A stretch of 64,000 nucleotides of DNA from Pseudoruminococcus_B sp937901805 (GTDB lineage Bacteria > Bacillota > Clostridia > Oscillospirales > Ruminococcaceae): the NCBI GenBank assembly GCA_963560245.1, contig CAUWNS010000004.1:69831-133830 (forward strand). The letters run 5' to 3'. Of the stretch, positions 7,862 through 16,686 are shown in pieces. The notes under the pieces were generated by a model, which saw only the letters and a list, made by a program, of their open reading frames with translations, ran no database searches and was not told the DNA's origin. The first letter of the stretch is position 1, and the number at the start of each line of letters is the position of its first letter. The translations under genes and the position numbers were made by a program.

Positions 7862-9367
7862 ATGGCAAAGCCGATTATGATACAGGGCACCATGTCCAAT
7901 GCGGGAAAAAGCGTGATTGCCGCAGGATTGTGCCGGATTTTCCACCAGGATGGCTATCGGGTCGCCCCTTTCAAGAGCCAGAATATGGCGCTCAATTCCT
8001 ACATTACGAAAGAAGGACTGGAGATGGGGCGCGCCCAGGTCATGCAGGCCCAGGCGGCGGGAGTTGAGCCTTCGGTGGCGATGAATCCTATTCTGCTCAA
8101 GCCGTCCAGCGATATCGGCAGCCAGGTCATCGTCAATGGGCAGGTATTGGGCACTATGCGGGCGTCGGATTATTTCCGGAAAAAGAAATCGTTGATACCG
8201 GATATTCTCAAAGCTTATCAATCCCTGTGCGCAGAAAATGAGATTATCGTGATTGAAGGGGCGGGCTCTCCGGCGGAAATCAATCTCAAGGCGGATGATA
8301 TTGTGAATATGGGGCTTGCAAAACTTGTCCGCGCCCCTGTCCTGCTGGTGGGTGATATCGACCGGGGCGGCGTTTTTGCAAGCCTGTATGGCACTGTGAA
8401 ACTGCTGGAGGAGGAAGAACAGGAGCTGATCAAAGGGCTTGTCATCAATAAATTCCGTGGAGATGTGGGGATCCTGCGCCCGGGACTGACTATGATTGAA
8501 CAGCTCTGCGGAAAGCAGGTGCTCGGTGTGGTTCCCTATGCCTCCCTGGATTTGGAGGATGAGGACAGCCTGTCTGCCCGCCTTCAGGTGACAAAGGCAG
8601 ATGCCGCGGTGGACATTGCTGTCATTCGTCTGCCTCATATCTCCAATTTCACGGACTTCAACCCCCTGCAGTCTCTGGATGGGATTGGCGTCCGGTATGT
8701 GTCGGAGGCTTCCCAGTTCGGCTGTCCGGATTTTGTGATTTTGCCCGGGACAAAAAATACAATGGGGGATTTAAAATGGCTGCGACAGAACGGCCTGGAA
8801 TCCCTGATTCTCAAACATGCAGCCGCGGGAAAAGGCGTTCTCGGTATTTGCGGCGGGTATCAGATGATGGGACGGCAGCTGGAAGATCCCTGTGGAGTGG
8901 AAGAAGGCGGGAGCCTGCGCGGGCTTGGCCTGTTACCCGTAGAAACTGTATTTTCTCAGGAAAAGACCCGTACACAGGCGGTAGGGGCGATTGGAAATTT
9001 ATCCGGAACCCTCTCGGGGATGTCCGGCCTTCCGGTAGAGGGATATGAAATCCATATGGGAAAAACACAGAATTTGAATCACGAGGCTGTTTTTTCCACG
9101 GTCTCCGTTCCGGGTTGTGAACAAAAGCAGGACGGATGCTGCCGGGGGAACCTCTATGGCACATATCTGCATGGGCTGTTTGAATCTGGGGAGATTGTCT
9201 CCGCATTTGCCTCCGCCCTTTTACAGGAGAAAGGGATTGATAGCGGGGAATTCCAGACCGTGGATATTACCCGGCTCAGGGAGCGGGAATACGATAAATT
9301 GGCGGATATCCTGCGGAAAAGTCTGGATATGGAAAAAATCTATCAAATCCTGGAGGCCGGCGTATGA
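7862..9367 (+). CDS. cbiP: Cobyric acid synthase
   Basis: CbiP carries out four glutamine-dependent amidations (b, d, e, g) of adenosylcobyrinate diamide to cobyric acid. The 501 residues contain the N-terminal nucleotide-binding loop GTMSNAGKSV, PFKSQNMALNSYIT, and the DRGG motif in VGDIDRGGVFASLYG. The C-terminal glutaminase domain has the nucleophile Cys in LGICGGYQMMG and the histidine in GTYLHGLFE. Length is that of the family. The end overlaps the cobO ATG by 4 bases. Confidence 0.95.
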   Translation: MAKPIMIQGTMSNAGKSVIAAGLCRIFHQDGYRVAPFKSQNMALNSYITKEGLEMGRAQVMQAQAAGVEPSVAMNPILLKPSSDIGSQVIVNGQVLGTMRASDYFRKKKSLIPDILKAYQSLCAENEIIVIEGAGSPAEINLKADDIVNMGLAKLVRAPVLLVGDIDRGGVFASLYGTVKLLEEEEQELIKGLVINKFRGDVGILRPGLTMIEQLCGKQVLGVVPYASLDLEDEDSLSARLQVTKADAAVDIAVIRLPHISNFTDFNPLQSLDGIGVRYVSEASQFGCPDFVILPGTKNTMGDLKWLRQNGLESLILKHAAAGKGVLGICGGYQMMGRQLEDPCGVEEGGSLRGLGLLPVETVFSQEKTRTQAVGAIGNLSGTLSGMSGLPVEGYEIHMGKTQNLNHEAVFSTVSVPGCEQKQDGCCRGNLYGTYLHGLFESGEIVSAFASALLQEKGIDSGEFQTVDITRLREREYDKLADILRKSLDMEKIYQILEAGV

Positions 9368-9894
9368 GAGAACAGGGGCTGGTACACATCTATTATGGAA
9401 ACGGCAAGGGAAAAACAACGGCCGCTATGGGCCTGGCCCTCCGCGCCCTGGGACAGGGAGAAGCGGTTGTCATTGTCCAATTCCTGAAAAAATACGCTAC
9501 CGGAGAAATCCAAATGCTTCAGGGGGAAGCGCGCGCCCATGTGTTCCGGGGAAAGGCAGGAAACCATTTTACCTCTGCCATGACGGAAGAGGAGCGAAAG
9601 GAAACCCGGAAAATCCATGAGATGAATTTTTCTAGGGCTGAACAATTGATTGCAGATGAGAAATGTGAATTGCTGATTTTGGATGAAGTCCTGGACGCGG
9701 TGGCAAAAGGGATGTTTGACGAGGGAATGCTGGTGTCTTTTCTAAAACGCCGTCCCCCTTTTTTGGAAGTCGTGCTGACGGGAAGGGCGGCCAGCCCGGC
9801 CGTCCGGGAAACCGCAGATTATATCACCAAAATGGAAAAAGAGAGACACCCCTTTGACCGGGGGATTCAGGCGCGGGAGGGGATCGAATATTGA
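9364..9894 (+). CDS. cobO: Cob(I)yrinic acid a,c-diamide adenosyltransferase
   Basis: An ATP:corrinoid adenosyltransferase of the CobA/CobO/BtuR type that adds the upper adenosyl ligand. The 176 residues carry the P-loop YYGNGKGKTTAAMGLALRA, IVQFLKKY, the Walker-B-like LLILDEVLDAVAKG and the C-terminal PFDRGIQAREGIEY typical of the family. Translational coupling with cbiP (ATGA overlap) and with the following cbiC is suggested. It is not the PduO type, which has a different fold. Confidence 0.94.
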   Translation: MREQGLVHIYYGNGKGKTTAAMGLALRALGQGEAVVIVQFLKKYATGEIQMLQGEARAHVFRGKAGNHFTSAMTEEERKETRKIHEMNFSRAEQLIADEKCELLILDEVLDAVAKGMFDEGMLVSFLKRRPPFLEVVLTGRAASPAVRETADYITKMEKERHPFDRGIQAREGIEY

Positions 9895-10535
9895 GTAAAG
9901 TGGTTTTGCAGCAGGTTCTGCCGGAGGAAATTGAAAAGCGGAGCTTTGAAATCATTTCAGAAGAACTCGGGGATAGGGTATTGGACAAGGAAAATGAAGC
10001 GGTCATCAAACGGGTCATCCATACGACCGCAGATTTTGAATATGCGGATGCTCTCTGTTTTTCCGAGCATGCCGTCTCGCATGCGGTCGAAGTGCTCAAA
10101 CAGGGAGCCGTCCTGGTGACGGATACCAGGATGGCCTTTTCCGGGGTTCATAAACCGGCTTTGGAAAAACTGCACGGGGAAATCCATTGCTTTATGTCTG
10201 ACAAGGATGTTGCCCTTGCCGCCAGGAAACAGGGGACGACGCGGGCGGTAGCCAGTATGGATAAGGCAAGCGGGTTGTCTGGAAACCTGATTTTTGCAGT
10301 TGGCAATGCCCCGACGGCGCTTATCCGGTTGTATGAGCTGATTACCGAAGGGAGGATATCCCCAAAACTGGTTATCGGCGTCCCGGTTGGGTTTGTCAAC
10401 GTGGTGGAGTCCAAGGAACTGATTATGAGCAGCGGGGTACCCTATATTGTAGCACGCGGCAGAAAGGGCGGCAGCAATGTAGCGGCTGCCATTGTCAATG
10501 CATTGCTGTATCAGGCAACCGGACGTACATTGTGA
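9891..10535 (+). CDS. cbiC: Precorrin-8X / cobalt-precorrin-8 methylmutase
   Basis: CbiC moves the C11 methyl group to C12, producing (cobalt) hydrogenobyrinate. The 214 residues include VIHTTADFEYADALCFSEHA with the family's catalytic histidine, DTRMAFSG and AVGNAPTAL, and IGVPVGFVNVVESKE. The start codon is TTG at 9891, overlapping the cobO stop (TTGA) and preceded by GGGAGGGG at a normal distance. It is the last gene of the operon: a strong stem-loop begins 10 bases downstream. Its position after cobO, although the step comes early in the pathway, is a gene-order feature only. Confidence 0.94.
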   Translation: MSKVVLQQVLPEEIEKRSFEIISEELGDRVLDKENEAVIKRVIHTTADFEYADALCFSEHAVSHAVEVLKQGAVLVTDTRMAFSGVHKPALEKLHGEIHCFMSDKDVALAARKQGTTRAVASMDKASGLSGNLIFAVGNAPTALIRLYELITEGRISPKLVIGVPVGFVNVVESKELIMSSGVPYIVARGRKGGSNVAAAIVNALLYQATGRTL

Positions 10536-10545
10536 AACGAAAAAT

Positions 10546-10578
10546 AAATCCCCTGTGAGTATTTCTCACAGGGGATTT
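10546..10578. terminator. Bidirectional terminator between cbiC and the M14 genes
   Basis: A perfect 14-bp stem: AAATCCCCTGTGAG at 10546-10559 pairs with 10565-10578 across a 5-base loop. It is followed by TTTTCC on the plus side and by TTTATTTTTCG on the minus side, so it can end both the cobalamin operon and the convergent peptidase gene. Confidence 0.88.
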
Positions 10579-10615
10579 TCCATACTTTATTTTATCGTGC
10601 GAAAGCACTTCCCTT

Positions 10616-12313
10616 TTACAGGGTAATCTCTTTTTGGTAAGTACCCACCTTATCACTGCGGCAGGTAATGGTCAGGGTAGATCCTTCTTTTGCGGTGATG
10701 ATCCAGGAAACCCGTTTCTCACACGGCAAGTCGTATTCCGAACTGAGACCGCCCACGGATACGTTTTGGGAGACAATGGCAGAGTAGCCCTCCAACTGGC
10801 CGATATCCTGTTCCTGTTTGCCCTGGACAAAGGAAATCCCTTCGCCGCTCAGAGAGACTTTAATCGGCTGCTCTACGTTGAGTTTGAGAGCCTCCCTGGT
10901 GATATAGGTCGGCAGGTAACCCGTATTCATGACATAGGCATCAATCCGATAGACAGATCCGTCAATGTGTTCGATGTCCACTTTGTGAAACTGAATCATA
11001 GGCAGGGATTTGACGTGGCGCAACAGGAACCGGGTATGTTTTTCCACTTCCTGCGGCAGGAATTTGATAGGTGGATTTTGAACGACATATTTATAGTCAA
11101 TGCCGCCGATTTCCACTTCGCCAAGCTGTGGGTGGTCAAACTTTGTCCATGGCAGATAGCCTTCCCCGTCGTTTTCACGCTCAATCCACTGGATATATTT
11201 CAGGTGGTGCTCTGCGGCCTCCTCGTCGGTTTCATCCTTCATAATCGGGTAGGTGAAGGGGATTCCGGCACGCGGATCCAAATCCCAGCACTCGATAGTA
11301 TAAGCAGGGATACCCAAGGTAAAATGGTTGAAATCGTCAAAGGCGCCGACGTCCACACGCGCGTCTGCGGGGACATATTCGTCATGGGCGTTCACAGGGG
11401 GATAGGTGGTCTCCTGTGTGGCCATTTTACCGATTTCTACATAGCGGCGCATATCCGCTTTATCTGCTTCGCTCCTCGGCTTAATTCCCGGTGGGTACAG
11501 GTAAGCACCGGTCATGGTGTGGAAGTCAATGATGCTGCAGATGTTTTTATGGCCGATAATAAAATCCGCTACGGTTTTTGTTTCAATATTGCTTAAAGGA
11601 TATTTTCCCGCGCCGCGCTGTTCACTCTCATGTTTCCACATGGCAGGGAAGTTGCGGTTGAAATCGTTTCCCCATTTCTGCGGAGCAGATTGGATGGTAT
11701 AGCCGTCAAAATCCAGGATTTCTCCCTCTGTGAAGACGTTATAAAATTCGCCGTCCATATCATCCGGAGCGCGTTTTACCATCAGCCGGTGATCCTTGTC
11801 AGAAATTTTCCAAGCACCGTACGGGGATTTCACACGCATTTTGCGAATAACGCCGTCCCCGTCCATGTCTTTCGGCTGAAGCCCCGGCATTAATTCCGAA
11901 TAGGGATAGAGCCGGTTGACAGAACGGATGGTGTCCGGTGTTGTCAGATAACACTCCGATCCATCGGGAGAGACGCGGGGTACCATATAAAAGGTGTATT
12001 TTTTCAGCAGATTTTGCACTTCTGGATCCGTTTTGCAGTTGGTAAACATATAATCCAAAAAATACATGGCGCTCATACATCCGGTGACTTCTCCCGCATG
12101 GATGTTTGCTTCAATGTAATAAGCCGGCTTGTCCAAGTAATCGCCTGTCGTCCGATCAGTGAATTCGATAGCCCAGATGTTGCGTCCCTCCGGGGTCTGG
12201 TTCAGCGCCGTTAAACGTACCATTTCCGGAAATTCTGCCTCGTACCCTTTTAGGATGGAAGTGATTTCTTCATAACGGTAAAAATGGTCGTAGGTATTTC
12301 TTACTTTGTTCAA
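10616..12313 (-). CDS. M14-family zinc carboxypeptidase, paralog 1 of 3
   Basis: A 565-residue M14-type metallopeptidase. Zinc ligands are visible as His72 and Glu75 in NIHAGEVTG and His265 in IDFHTMTG; NDFNRNFP supplies the substrate-binding Asn-Arg pair and Glu341 in YTIECWDLD is the catalytic base. Between the first two blocks lies KDMDGDGVIRKM (about residues 148-159), a DxDxDG sequence resembling a calcium-binding loop. A C-terminal region of about 170 residues follows the catalytic core. There is no signal peptide, so it is probably cytosolic. The start is TTG at 12313 behind AAAGGAGGAG; the length agrees with paralog 2. Substrate unknown. Confidence 0.88.
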   Translation of the reverse strand: MNKVRNTYDHFYRYEEITSILKGYEAEFPEMVRLTALNQTPEGRNIWAIEFTDRTTGDYLDKPAYYIEANIHAGEVTGCMSAMYFLDYMFTNCKTDPEVQNLLKKYTFYMVPRVSPDGSECYLTTPDTIRSVNRLYPYSELMPGLQPKDMDGDGVIRKMRVKSPYGAWKISDKDHRLMVKRAPDDMDGEFYNVFTEGEILDFDGYTIQSAPQKWGNDFNRNFPAMWKHESEQRGAGKYPLSNIETKTVADFIIGHKNICSIIDFHTMTGAYLYPPGIKPRSEADKADMRRYVEIGKMATQETTYPPVNAHDEYVPADARVDVGAFDDFNHFTLGIPAYTIECWDLDPRAGIPFTYPIMKDETDEEAAEHHLKYIQWIERENDGEGYLPWTKFDHPQLGEVEIGGIDYKYVVQNPPIKFLPQEVEKHTRFLLRHVKSLPMIQFHKVDIEHIDGSVYRIDAYVMNTGYLPTYITREALKLNVEQPIKVSLSGEGISFVQGKQEQDIGQLEGYSAIVSQNVSVGGLSSEYDLPCEKRVSWIITAKEGSTLTITCRSDKVGTYQKEITL

Positions 12314-12342
12314 AGGATGCGCTCCTCCTTTCTGGGATAAAA

Positions 12343-12365
12343 GCGGCGGCAGCTTTTGCCGCCGC
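12343..12365 (-). terminator. Stem-loop between M14 paralogs 2 and 1
   Basis: GCGGCGGCA (12343-12351) pairs with TGCCGCCGC (12357-12365) across a 5-base loop. On the minus strand it is followed by TTTTATCCC. It lies just after the stop of paralog 2, so it could be a terminator or a partial attenuator limiting read-through into paralog 1. Confidence 0.65.
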
Positions 12366-12372
12366 CAGCATA

Positions 12373-14070
12373 TTACAGAGTGATGGTTGTTGTACGTTTC
12401 CCGATTTTTCCGTTGCAGCAGGTGATGGTCAGTTCCGTACCGGCTTTTGCTTTGACAATCCAGGTGACTTTTTTCTCACAGGGGCGGACAATTTCCGAAC
12501 TTGCACCCAAAGATCCGCCTCTCGCAACGATACCGGAATAGCCTTCCAGCTGGCCGATTTCCTGAGTTTGTTTTCCTTCTACGAATTCCAGATCCTGTCC
12601 GCAGAGGGAAACTTTCAAATCTTCGTCAATCTTCAGCTTGAACGCTTCGTTGGTAACCTGAGTCGGAAGGAACCCAGTATTCATCACATAGGCGTCTACT
12701 TTGTAGGTGGATTCGTCCACTTTTACAGCGTCCACTTTATGGAATTGGATTCTTGGCAGGGCTTTGACATGGCGGAGCATAAAACGGGTATGCTTTTCCA
12801 CTTCCTGCGGGAGGAATTTGAGCGGCGGATTCTGTACGACATGTTTGTAGTCGATACCGCCGATTTCCACTTCACCGAGCTGCGGATGATTGAATTTTGT
12901 CCAGGGTTTTGCACCCTCCCCGTCGTTTTCCCGGTCAATCCACTGTAAATATTTCAGATGATGATCTTCCGCCTCTTCGTCGGTTTCTTCTTTCATCATC
13001 GGAGAGCCAAAGGGAATGCCCGCACGCGGATCCAGATCCCAGCACTCAATGGTAAAGTCAATGATTCCCATATTGAAATGGTTGAAATCGTCCAGGGAGC
13101 CGACTGCCGCGCCGGCAGCAGTTCCAGCAGGGAGATATCCGTCCAGGATACAGACCGCCGGATACCCGGATTCTTCGGTGCCGATTTTTCCCATCGCCTT
13201 GTAGCGGGCCATATCTGCGGGATCAGCATCCTTCATGTGTTTCATTCCCGGCGGGTGCAGATAAACTCCGGTCATGGTGTGCAGGTTTAAGGAACTGCAG
13301 ATATTCTTGTGGCTGATGATGAAATCTGCCACAGTTTTTGTTTCTATGTTGGAAAGGGGATAAATGCCGGATCCTTTCTGGACGCTGCTGTGCTGCCATC
13401 CGCAGGGGAAATTGCGGTTAAAGTCATTTCCCCATTTCTGGGGAGCAGATTTGACGTTAATACCGTCATAATCGATAATTTCGCCTTCGGTATAGACGTT
13501 GTAAAAGTCCCCTTCCACGTCGTCGGGAGTACGTTTTGTCATCAATCTCGGATCTTTATCGGAGATTTTCCATGCGCCATAGGGGGATTTTACCCTCATC
13601 TTGAGGATGACGCCATCCCCATCCATATCTTTTGGCTGGAGTCCGGGCATCAGATCGGAGTAGGGATACATCCGGTTGACGGAACGGATGGTATCCGGCG
13701 TTGTGAGATAGGCTTCCGAACCATCCGGGCTGATGCGCGGGATAACGTAAAAAGTATAGTTGTCCAGAATTTTCTGGATGTTTTCATCGCTTTCATAATT
13801 GGTAAAAATATTATCAAGCAGGCACATTGCGGTCATGGAACCAGTGACCTCGCCGCAGTGGATATTTGCATTGACAAAATAAGCGGGCTTTTCTGAAAAA
13901 TCACCGGTGGCAAGATTGGTGACCTCAATTGCCCAGATGTTGCGTCCTTCCGGCGTCTGGTTGAGTGCGGTTAACCGGCAAAGGTTTGGAAATTCCGCTT
14001 CATATTTTTTCAAAATCGAAGTGATTTCCTCATAGCGATAAAAATGATCATATTTGTAGGTTAAATTCAT
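12373..14070 (-). CDS. M14-family zinc carboxypeptidase, paralog 2 of 3
   Basis: A 565-residue paralog of its neighbours with the same block order: HFYRYEEITSILK near the N-terminus, zinc motif NIHCGEVTG (a Cys where paralog 1 has Ala), KDMDGDGVILKM, NDFNRNFP, LNLHTMTG and FTIECWDLD. All zinc, substrate and catalytic residues are kept, so it should be active. No signal peptide is seen. ATG at 14070 follows AAAGGAAG. By eye it is closest to paralog 1, including the long C-terminal segment. It is separated from paralog 3 by 219 bases with a terminator, so it has its own transcription start (inference). Confidence 0.88.
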   Translation of the reverse strand: MNLTYKYDHFYRYEEITSILKKYEAEFPNLCRLTALNQTPEGRNIWAIEVTNLATGDFSEKPAYFVNANIHCGEVTGSMTAMCLLDNIFTNYESDENIQKILDNYTFYVIPRISPDGSEAYLTTPDTIRSVNRMYPYSDLMPGLQPKDMDGDGVILKMRVKSPYGAWKISDKDPRLMTKRTPDDVEGDFYNVYTEGEIIDYDGINVKSAPQKWGNDFNRNFPCGWQHSSVQKGSGIYPLSNIETKTVADFIISHKNICSSLNLHTMTGVYLHPPGMKHMKDADPADMARYKAMGKIGTEESGYPAVCILDGYLPAGTAAGAAVGSLDDFNHFNMGIIDFTIECWDLDPRAGIPFGSPMMKEETDEEAEDHHLKYLQWIDRENDGEGAKPWTKFNHPQLGEVEIGGIDYKHVVQNPPLKFLPQEVEKHTRFMLRHVKALPRIQFHKVDAVKVDESTYKVDAYVMNTGFLPTQVTNEAFKLKIDEDLKVSLCGQDLEFVEGKQTQEIGQLEGYSGIVARGGSLGASSEIVRPCEKKVTWIVKAKAGTELTITCCNGKIGKRTTTITL

Positions 14071-14234
14071 TCGCTATAAACTTCCTTTCTCAATAGTATT
14101 TTATAGTACGATAGTAGCAGATTAAAGTGCTAATATCCATTGTACGCTTCTGTTAAATAGATGTCAATTCTTGTCCCAATGGCAAAATGCACAGGATTTT
14201 AGTCGAAATTTTGTATGGGGTACATTTTTATGGA

Positions 14235-14261
14235 AACCCGGCAGATATTTCCTGCCGGGTT
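14235..14261 (-). terminator. Terminator of M14 paralog 3
   Basis: AACCCGGCAG (14235-14244) pairs with CTGCCGGGTT (14252-14261), loop of 7. It sits just below the stop at 14290 on the minus strand; the T-rich tail is weak. The rest of 14071-14289 is AT-rich and must hold the promoter of paralog 2, but I see no convincing -35/-10 pair. Confidence 0.7.
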
Positions 14262-14289
14262 CCTCTATAGACGAAATTTTACTGTAAAA

Positions 14290-15990
14290 TTATAAAGTGC
14301 TTTCCGTTTTACAGCAGCCAATCCGGCTGTTTTTACAGGTTAGGGTGAGGTGAGTACCTGGAGCTGCTTTTACAATCCAGGTAACTTTTTTCTCGCTTGG
14401 CCGCGCCCGTTCACTGCTCATGCCGCCGACGGAGACGCTTACAGAGGAGACTGCGGAGTAGCCTTCCAACTGCCCGATTGCCTGGGTTTGTTTTCCTGAA
14501 ATAAAGGTAAGCCCCTCTCCCTCCAAAGTAACCTCCAGATCTTCGGCAATTTTGCGCCGGAAACTCTCCTCTGTGATCTGGGTGGGGAGGAATCCTGTGT
14601 TCATGACATAGGCATCGATCTGATAGAAGGTATCCTCAATTTTCTGGATATCCACTTTTCGGAAAGAAACCTGCGGCATGCAGTTGGCTTCCCGGAGCAT
14701 AAAGCGGACATGTTTTTCCACTTCCTGGCGTAGGAATTTAAGCGGCGGATTCTGTACCACATACTTGTAATCGATCCCGCCAATTTCTACCTCGCCCAAC
14801 TGCGGATGATTGAATTTCGTCCAGGGCTTTGCGCCTTCCCCATCGTTTTCCCGGTCAATCCATTGCAGGTATTTCAAATGCTGTTCTTCATTGGATTGAT
14901 CGGATTGCGGTTCCATAACCGGGTGAGGGAAAGTCACTCCTGCACGCGGATCCAAATCCCAGCACTCGACGGTATAGTCGATAATCCCATGCATATGGAA
15001 ATTAAAGTCGTTAAAAGTACCTGCGCAGCCGGCTTCCTCAGATTTCGAGATATAGTCATCGCGTACGTTTACTACCGGGTACCCGGTTTCTTCGGTCGCC
15101 ATTTCCCCGATCAGCTGGAACAGGCGCAGATCGCGCGGAGAAATATCCGCCTTGTGCAGAACCGAAGGGGGATAGAGGTACATCCCGGTCATAGTGTGCA
15201 TTTCCAGCGCACAGCAGATATTCTTATGAGAGATGACGAAGTCCGCCATGGCGCGGGTTTCTACATTGGACAGCGGATAGGCGCCTGAACCGGACTGTAT
15301 GCTTTCGTCCATCCAGTTGGAAGGGAAGTTCCGGTTAAAGTTCTGTCCCCATTTCTGTGGAGCAGATTTGATGGTAACGCCGTCAAACTCCAGGATTTCG
15401 CCTTCTGTATAGATATCATAGAATTCTCCCTGAACTTCATCCGGGCGGCGTTTGGTCATCAGTCTTGGATCGCGGTCAGAGACTTTCCATGCGCCGTAAG
15501 GGGACTTAATCCGCATTTTACGGATAACGCCGTCTCCGTCCATATCTTTCGGCTGGAGGCCCGGCATCAGTTTGGAGTAGGGATACATCCGGTTTGCAGA
15601 ACGGATGGTGTCCGGGGTTGTCAAATAGCATTCAGAACCGTCCGGCGTAATCCTTGGAACTACATAAAATGTGAAATGATCCAATAAATACAGGACATTT
15701 TCCTCTTTGTTTTGATATCCAGTAAAAAGGGAGTCAAGCAATCCCATTGCTACCATGGAACCGGTGACTTCGCCGGTATGGATATTTCCATTTACAAAAT
15801 AAGCGGGTTTATCGGAGTAGCCGCCAGTTTCCGGGTTGGTAATTTCCAACAGCCAGACGCTGCGGCCTTCCGGGGTGGTGGCTAGAGAACTGAGCCTGCA
15901 CAATTGGGGGAAATCCGCTTCATATCCTTTGAGAATGGAAGTGATTTCATCATAACGGTAAAAATGATCGTATGCGTGAGTAAGCTGCAT
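14290..15990 (-). CDS. M14-family zinc carboxypeptidase, paralog 3 of 3
   Basis: A 566-residue member of the same paralog set and the most divergent of the three. It keeps NIHTGEVTG, KDMDGDGVIRKM, QNFNRNFP, LEMHTMTG and YTVECWDLD, so the catalytic set is intact. I place the start at ATG 15990 (MQLTHAYDHFYRY) directly behind AAGGAAGGAATT; an upstream in-frame TTG at 16008 would overlap that binding site. No signal peptide. A promoter-like sequence and a stem-loop lie upstream. As the first gene of the tandem array it has its own terminator. Confidence 0.88.
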   Translation of the reverse strand: MQLTHAYDHFYRYDEITSILKGYEADFPQLCRLSSLATTPEGRSVWLLEITNPETGGYSDKPAYFVNGNIHTGEVTGSMVAMGLLDSLFTGYQNKEENVLYLLDHFTFYVVPRITPDGSECYLTTPDTIRSANRMYPYSKLMPGLQPKDMDGDGVIRKMRIKSPYGAWKVSDRDPRLMTKRRPDEVQGEFYDIYTEGEILEFDGVTIKSAPQKWGQNFNRNFPSNWMDESIQSGSGAYPLSNVETRAMADFVISHKNICCALEMHTMTGMYLYPPSVLHKADISPRDLRLFQLIGEMATEETGYPVVNVRDDYISKSEEAGCAGTFNDFNFHMHGIIDYTVECWDLDPRAGVTFPHPVMEPQSDQSNEEQHLKYLQWIDRENDGEGAKPWTKFNHPQLGEVEIGGIDYKYVVQNPPLKFLRQEVEKHVRFMLREANCMPQVSFRKVDIQKIEDTFYQIDAYVMNTGFLPTQITEESFRRKIAEDLEVTLEGEGLTFISGKQTQAIGQLEGYSAVSSVSVSVGGMSSERARPSEKKVTWIVKAAPGTHLTLTCKNSRIGCCKTESTL

Positions 15991-16057
15991 AATTCCTTCC
16001 TTTCGCAATGTGTGGTTACAGACAAATCATGCTGGGTGAATTCGTTTTTGCCCAGCA

Positions 16058-16086
16058 ATTCTATAATACTGCTGAATATTTATGAA
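16058..16086 (-). promoter_or_regulatory. Promoter-like sequence for M14 paralog 3
   Basis: On the minus strand, TTCATA (16086-16081), a 17-base spacer and TAGAAT (16063-16058) resemble a sigma-A promoter, about 70 bases before the start. Confidence 0.45.
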
Positions 16087-16223
16087 AACTACTGGTAATT
16101 CTTACAGGAATTTTCTGATAATTTTGTCTTCAGTGCTTTAAACAGAAAAAATATACTGAAAAAATTGTGAAAAAAGGAGAGCAGACAACTCCGAATATCC
16201 TGTCTTGATCCCCTAAATCATCA

Positions 16224-16253
16224 AAAGCCGCCGGAAAATTTTCCGGCGGCTTT
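16224..16253. terminator. Palindromic terminator downstream of the Dabb gene
   Basis: AAAGCCGCCGGAAAA (16224-16238) is perfectly repeated in inverse at 16239-16253; the loop is formed by the central A/T bases. It lies about 85 bases past the stop of the minus-strand gene at 16340 and can act in either direction. Confidence 0.78.
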
Positions 16254-16339
16254 ACCTGACTGGTTTTTTCTCAGCCTGTGGCTGACTACATGGGCGGTTT
16301 TCCTAAAAGAAAAACCCCTTTTTTTCTCTTCCTGATTTG

Positions 16340-16636
16340 TCAGACAATATAATCGCATGCAGCCCGTTGAGTGATAACCTGATGGACAAATTCCTGTACT
16401 TTTTTGTGGGCGGGATGATCCCGGTATGCGTCCAAATGCTCTCTGGTGTCAAATTCAGTACACAAGCAGAGATCCCAGCCATTTTCCGGAATTCCAATCC
16501 CAACCTCGGCTTTCAAAAGTCCGGGTACAACCCCCACCAGAGCTTCCAGCCCTTCTTTAATCTTCAGTGCATTTTCAGCTTTTAATCCGTTTTCCGCTTG
16601 TTCTTTCAGATTCCAGAATACGATGTGTTTTACCAT
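16340..16636 (-). CDS. Dabb (stress-responsive A/B barrel) domain protein
   Basis: A 98-residue protein that is a single ferredoxin-like Dabb domain: MVKHIVFWNLK at the N-terminus, PGLLKAEVGI in the middle, and the family pattern TEFDTREHLDAYRDHPAHKKVQEFV with its conserved HPxH. Such proteins usually form dimers; a few bind small ligands or act as enzymes, but most have no known role. It follows the comM gene on the same strand with a gap of 50 bases. Its own activity cannot be deduced. Confidence 0.85.
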   Translation of the reverse strand: MVKHIVFWNLKEQAENGLKAENALKIKEGLEALVGVVPGLLKAEVGIGIPENGWDLCLCTEFDTREHLDAYRDHPAHKKVQEFVHQVITQRAACDYIV

Positions 16637-16686
16637 GATTTTTTTTGTCCTTTCTGCGTTGTTGTAATGAATTGAAATCGTGTTTC

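Larger units (their letters stand above)
15991..16339. other. Intergenic region upstream of M14 paralog 3
   Basis: No gene is seen here. On the minus strand it contains a promoter-like pair (16058-16086) for paralog 3, and a 6-bp inverted repeat GCTGGG/CCCAGC (16031-16036 and 16051-16056) that would fall in that gene's leader. It also contains a palindromic terminator at 16224-16253. Confidence 0.6.
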
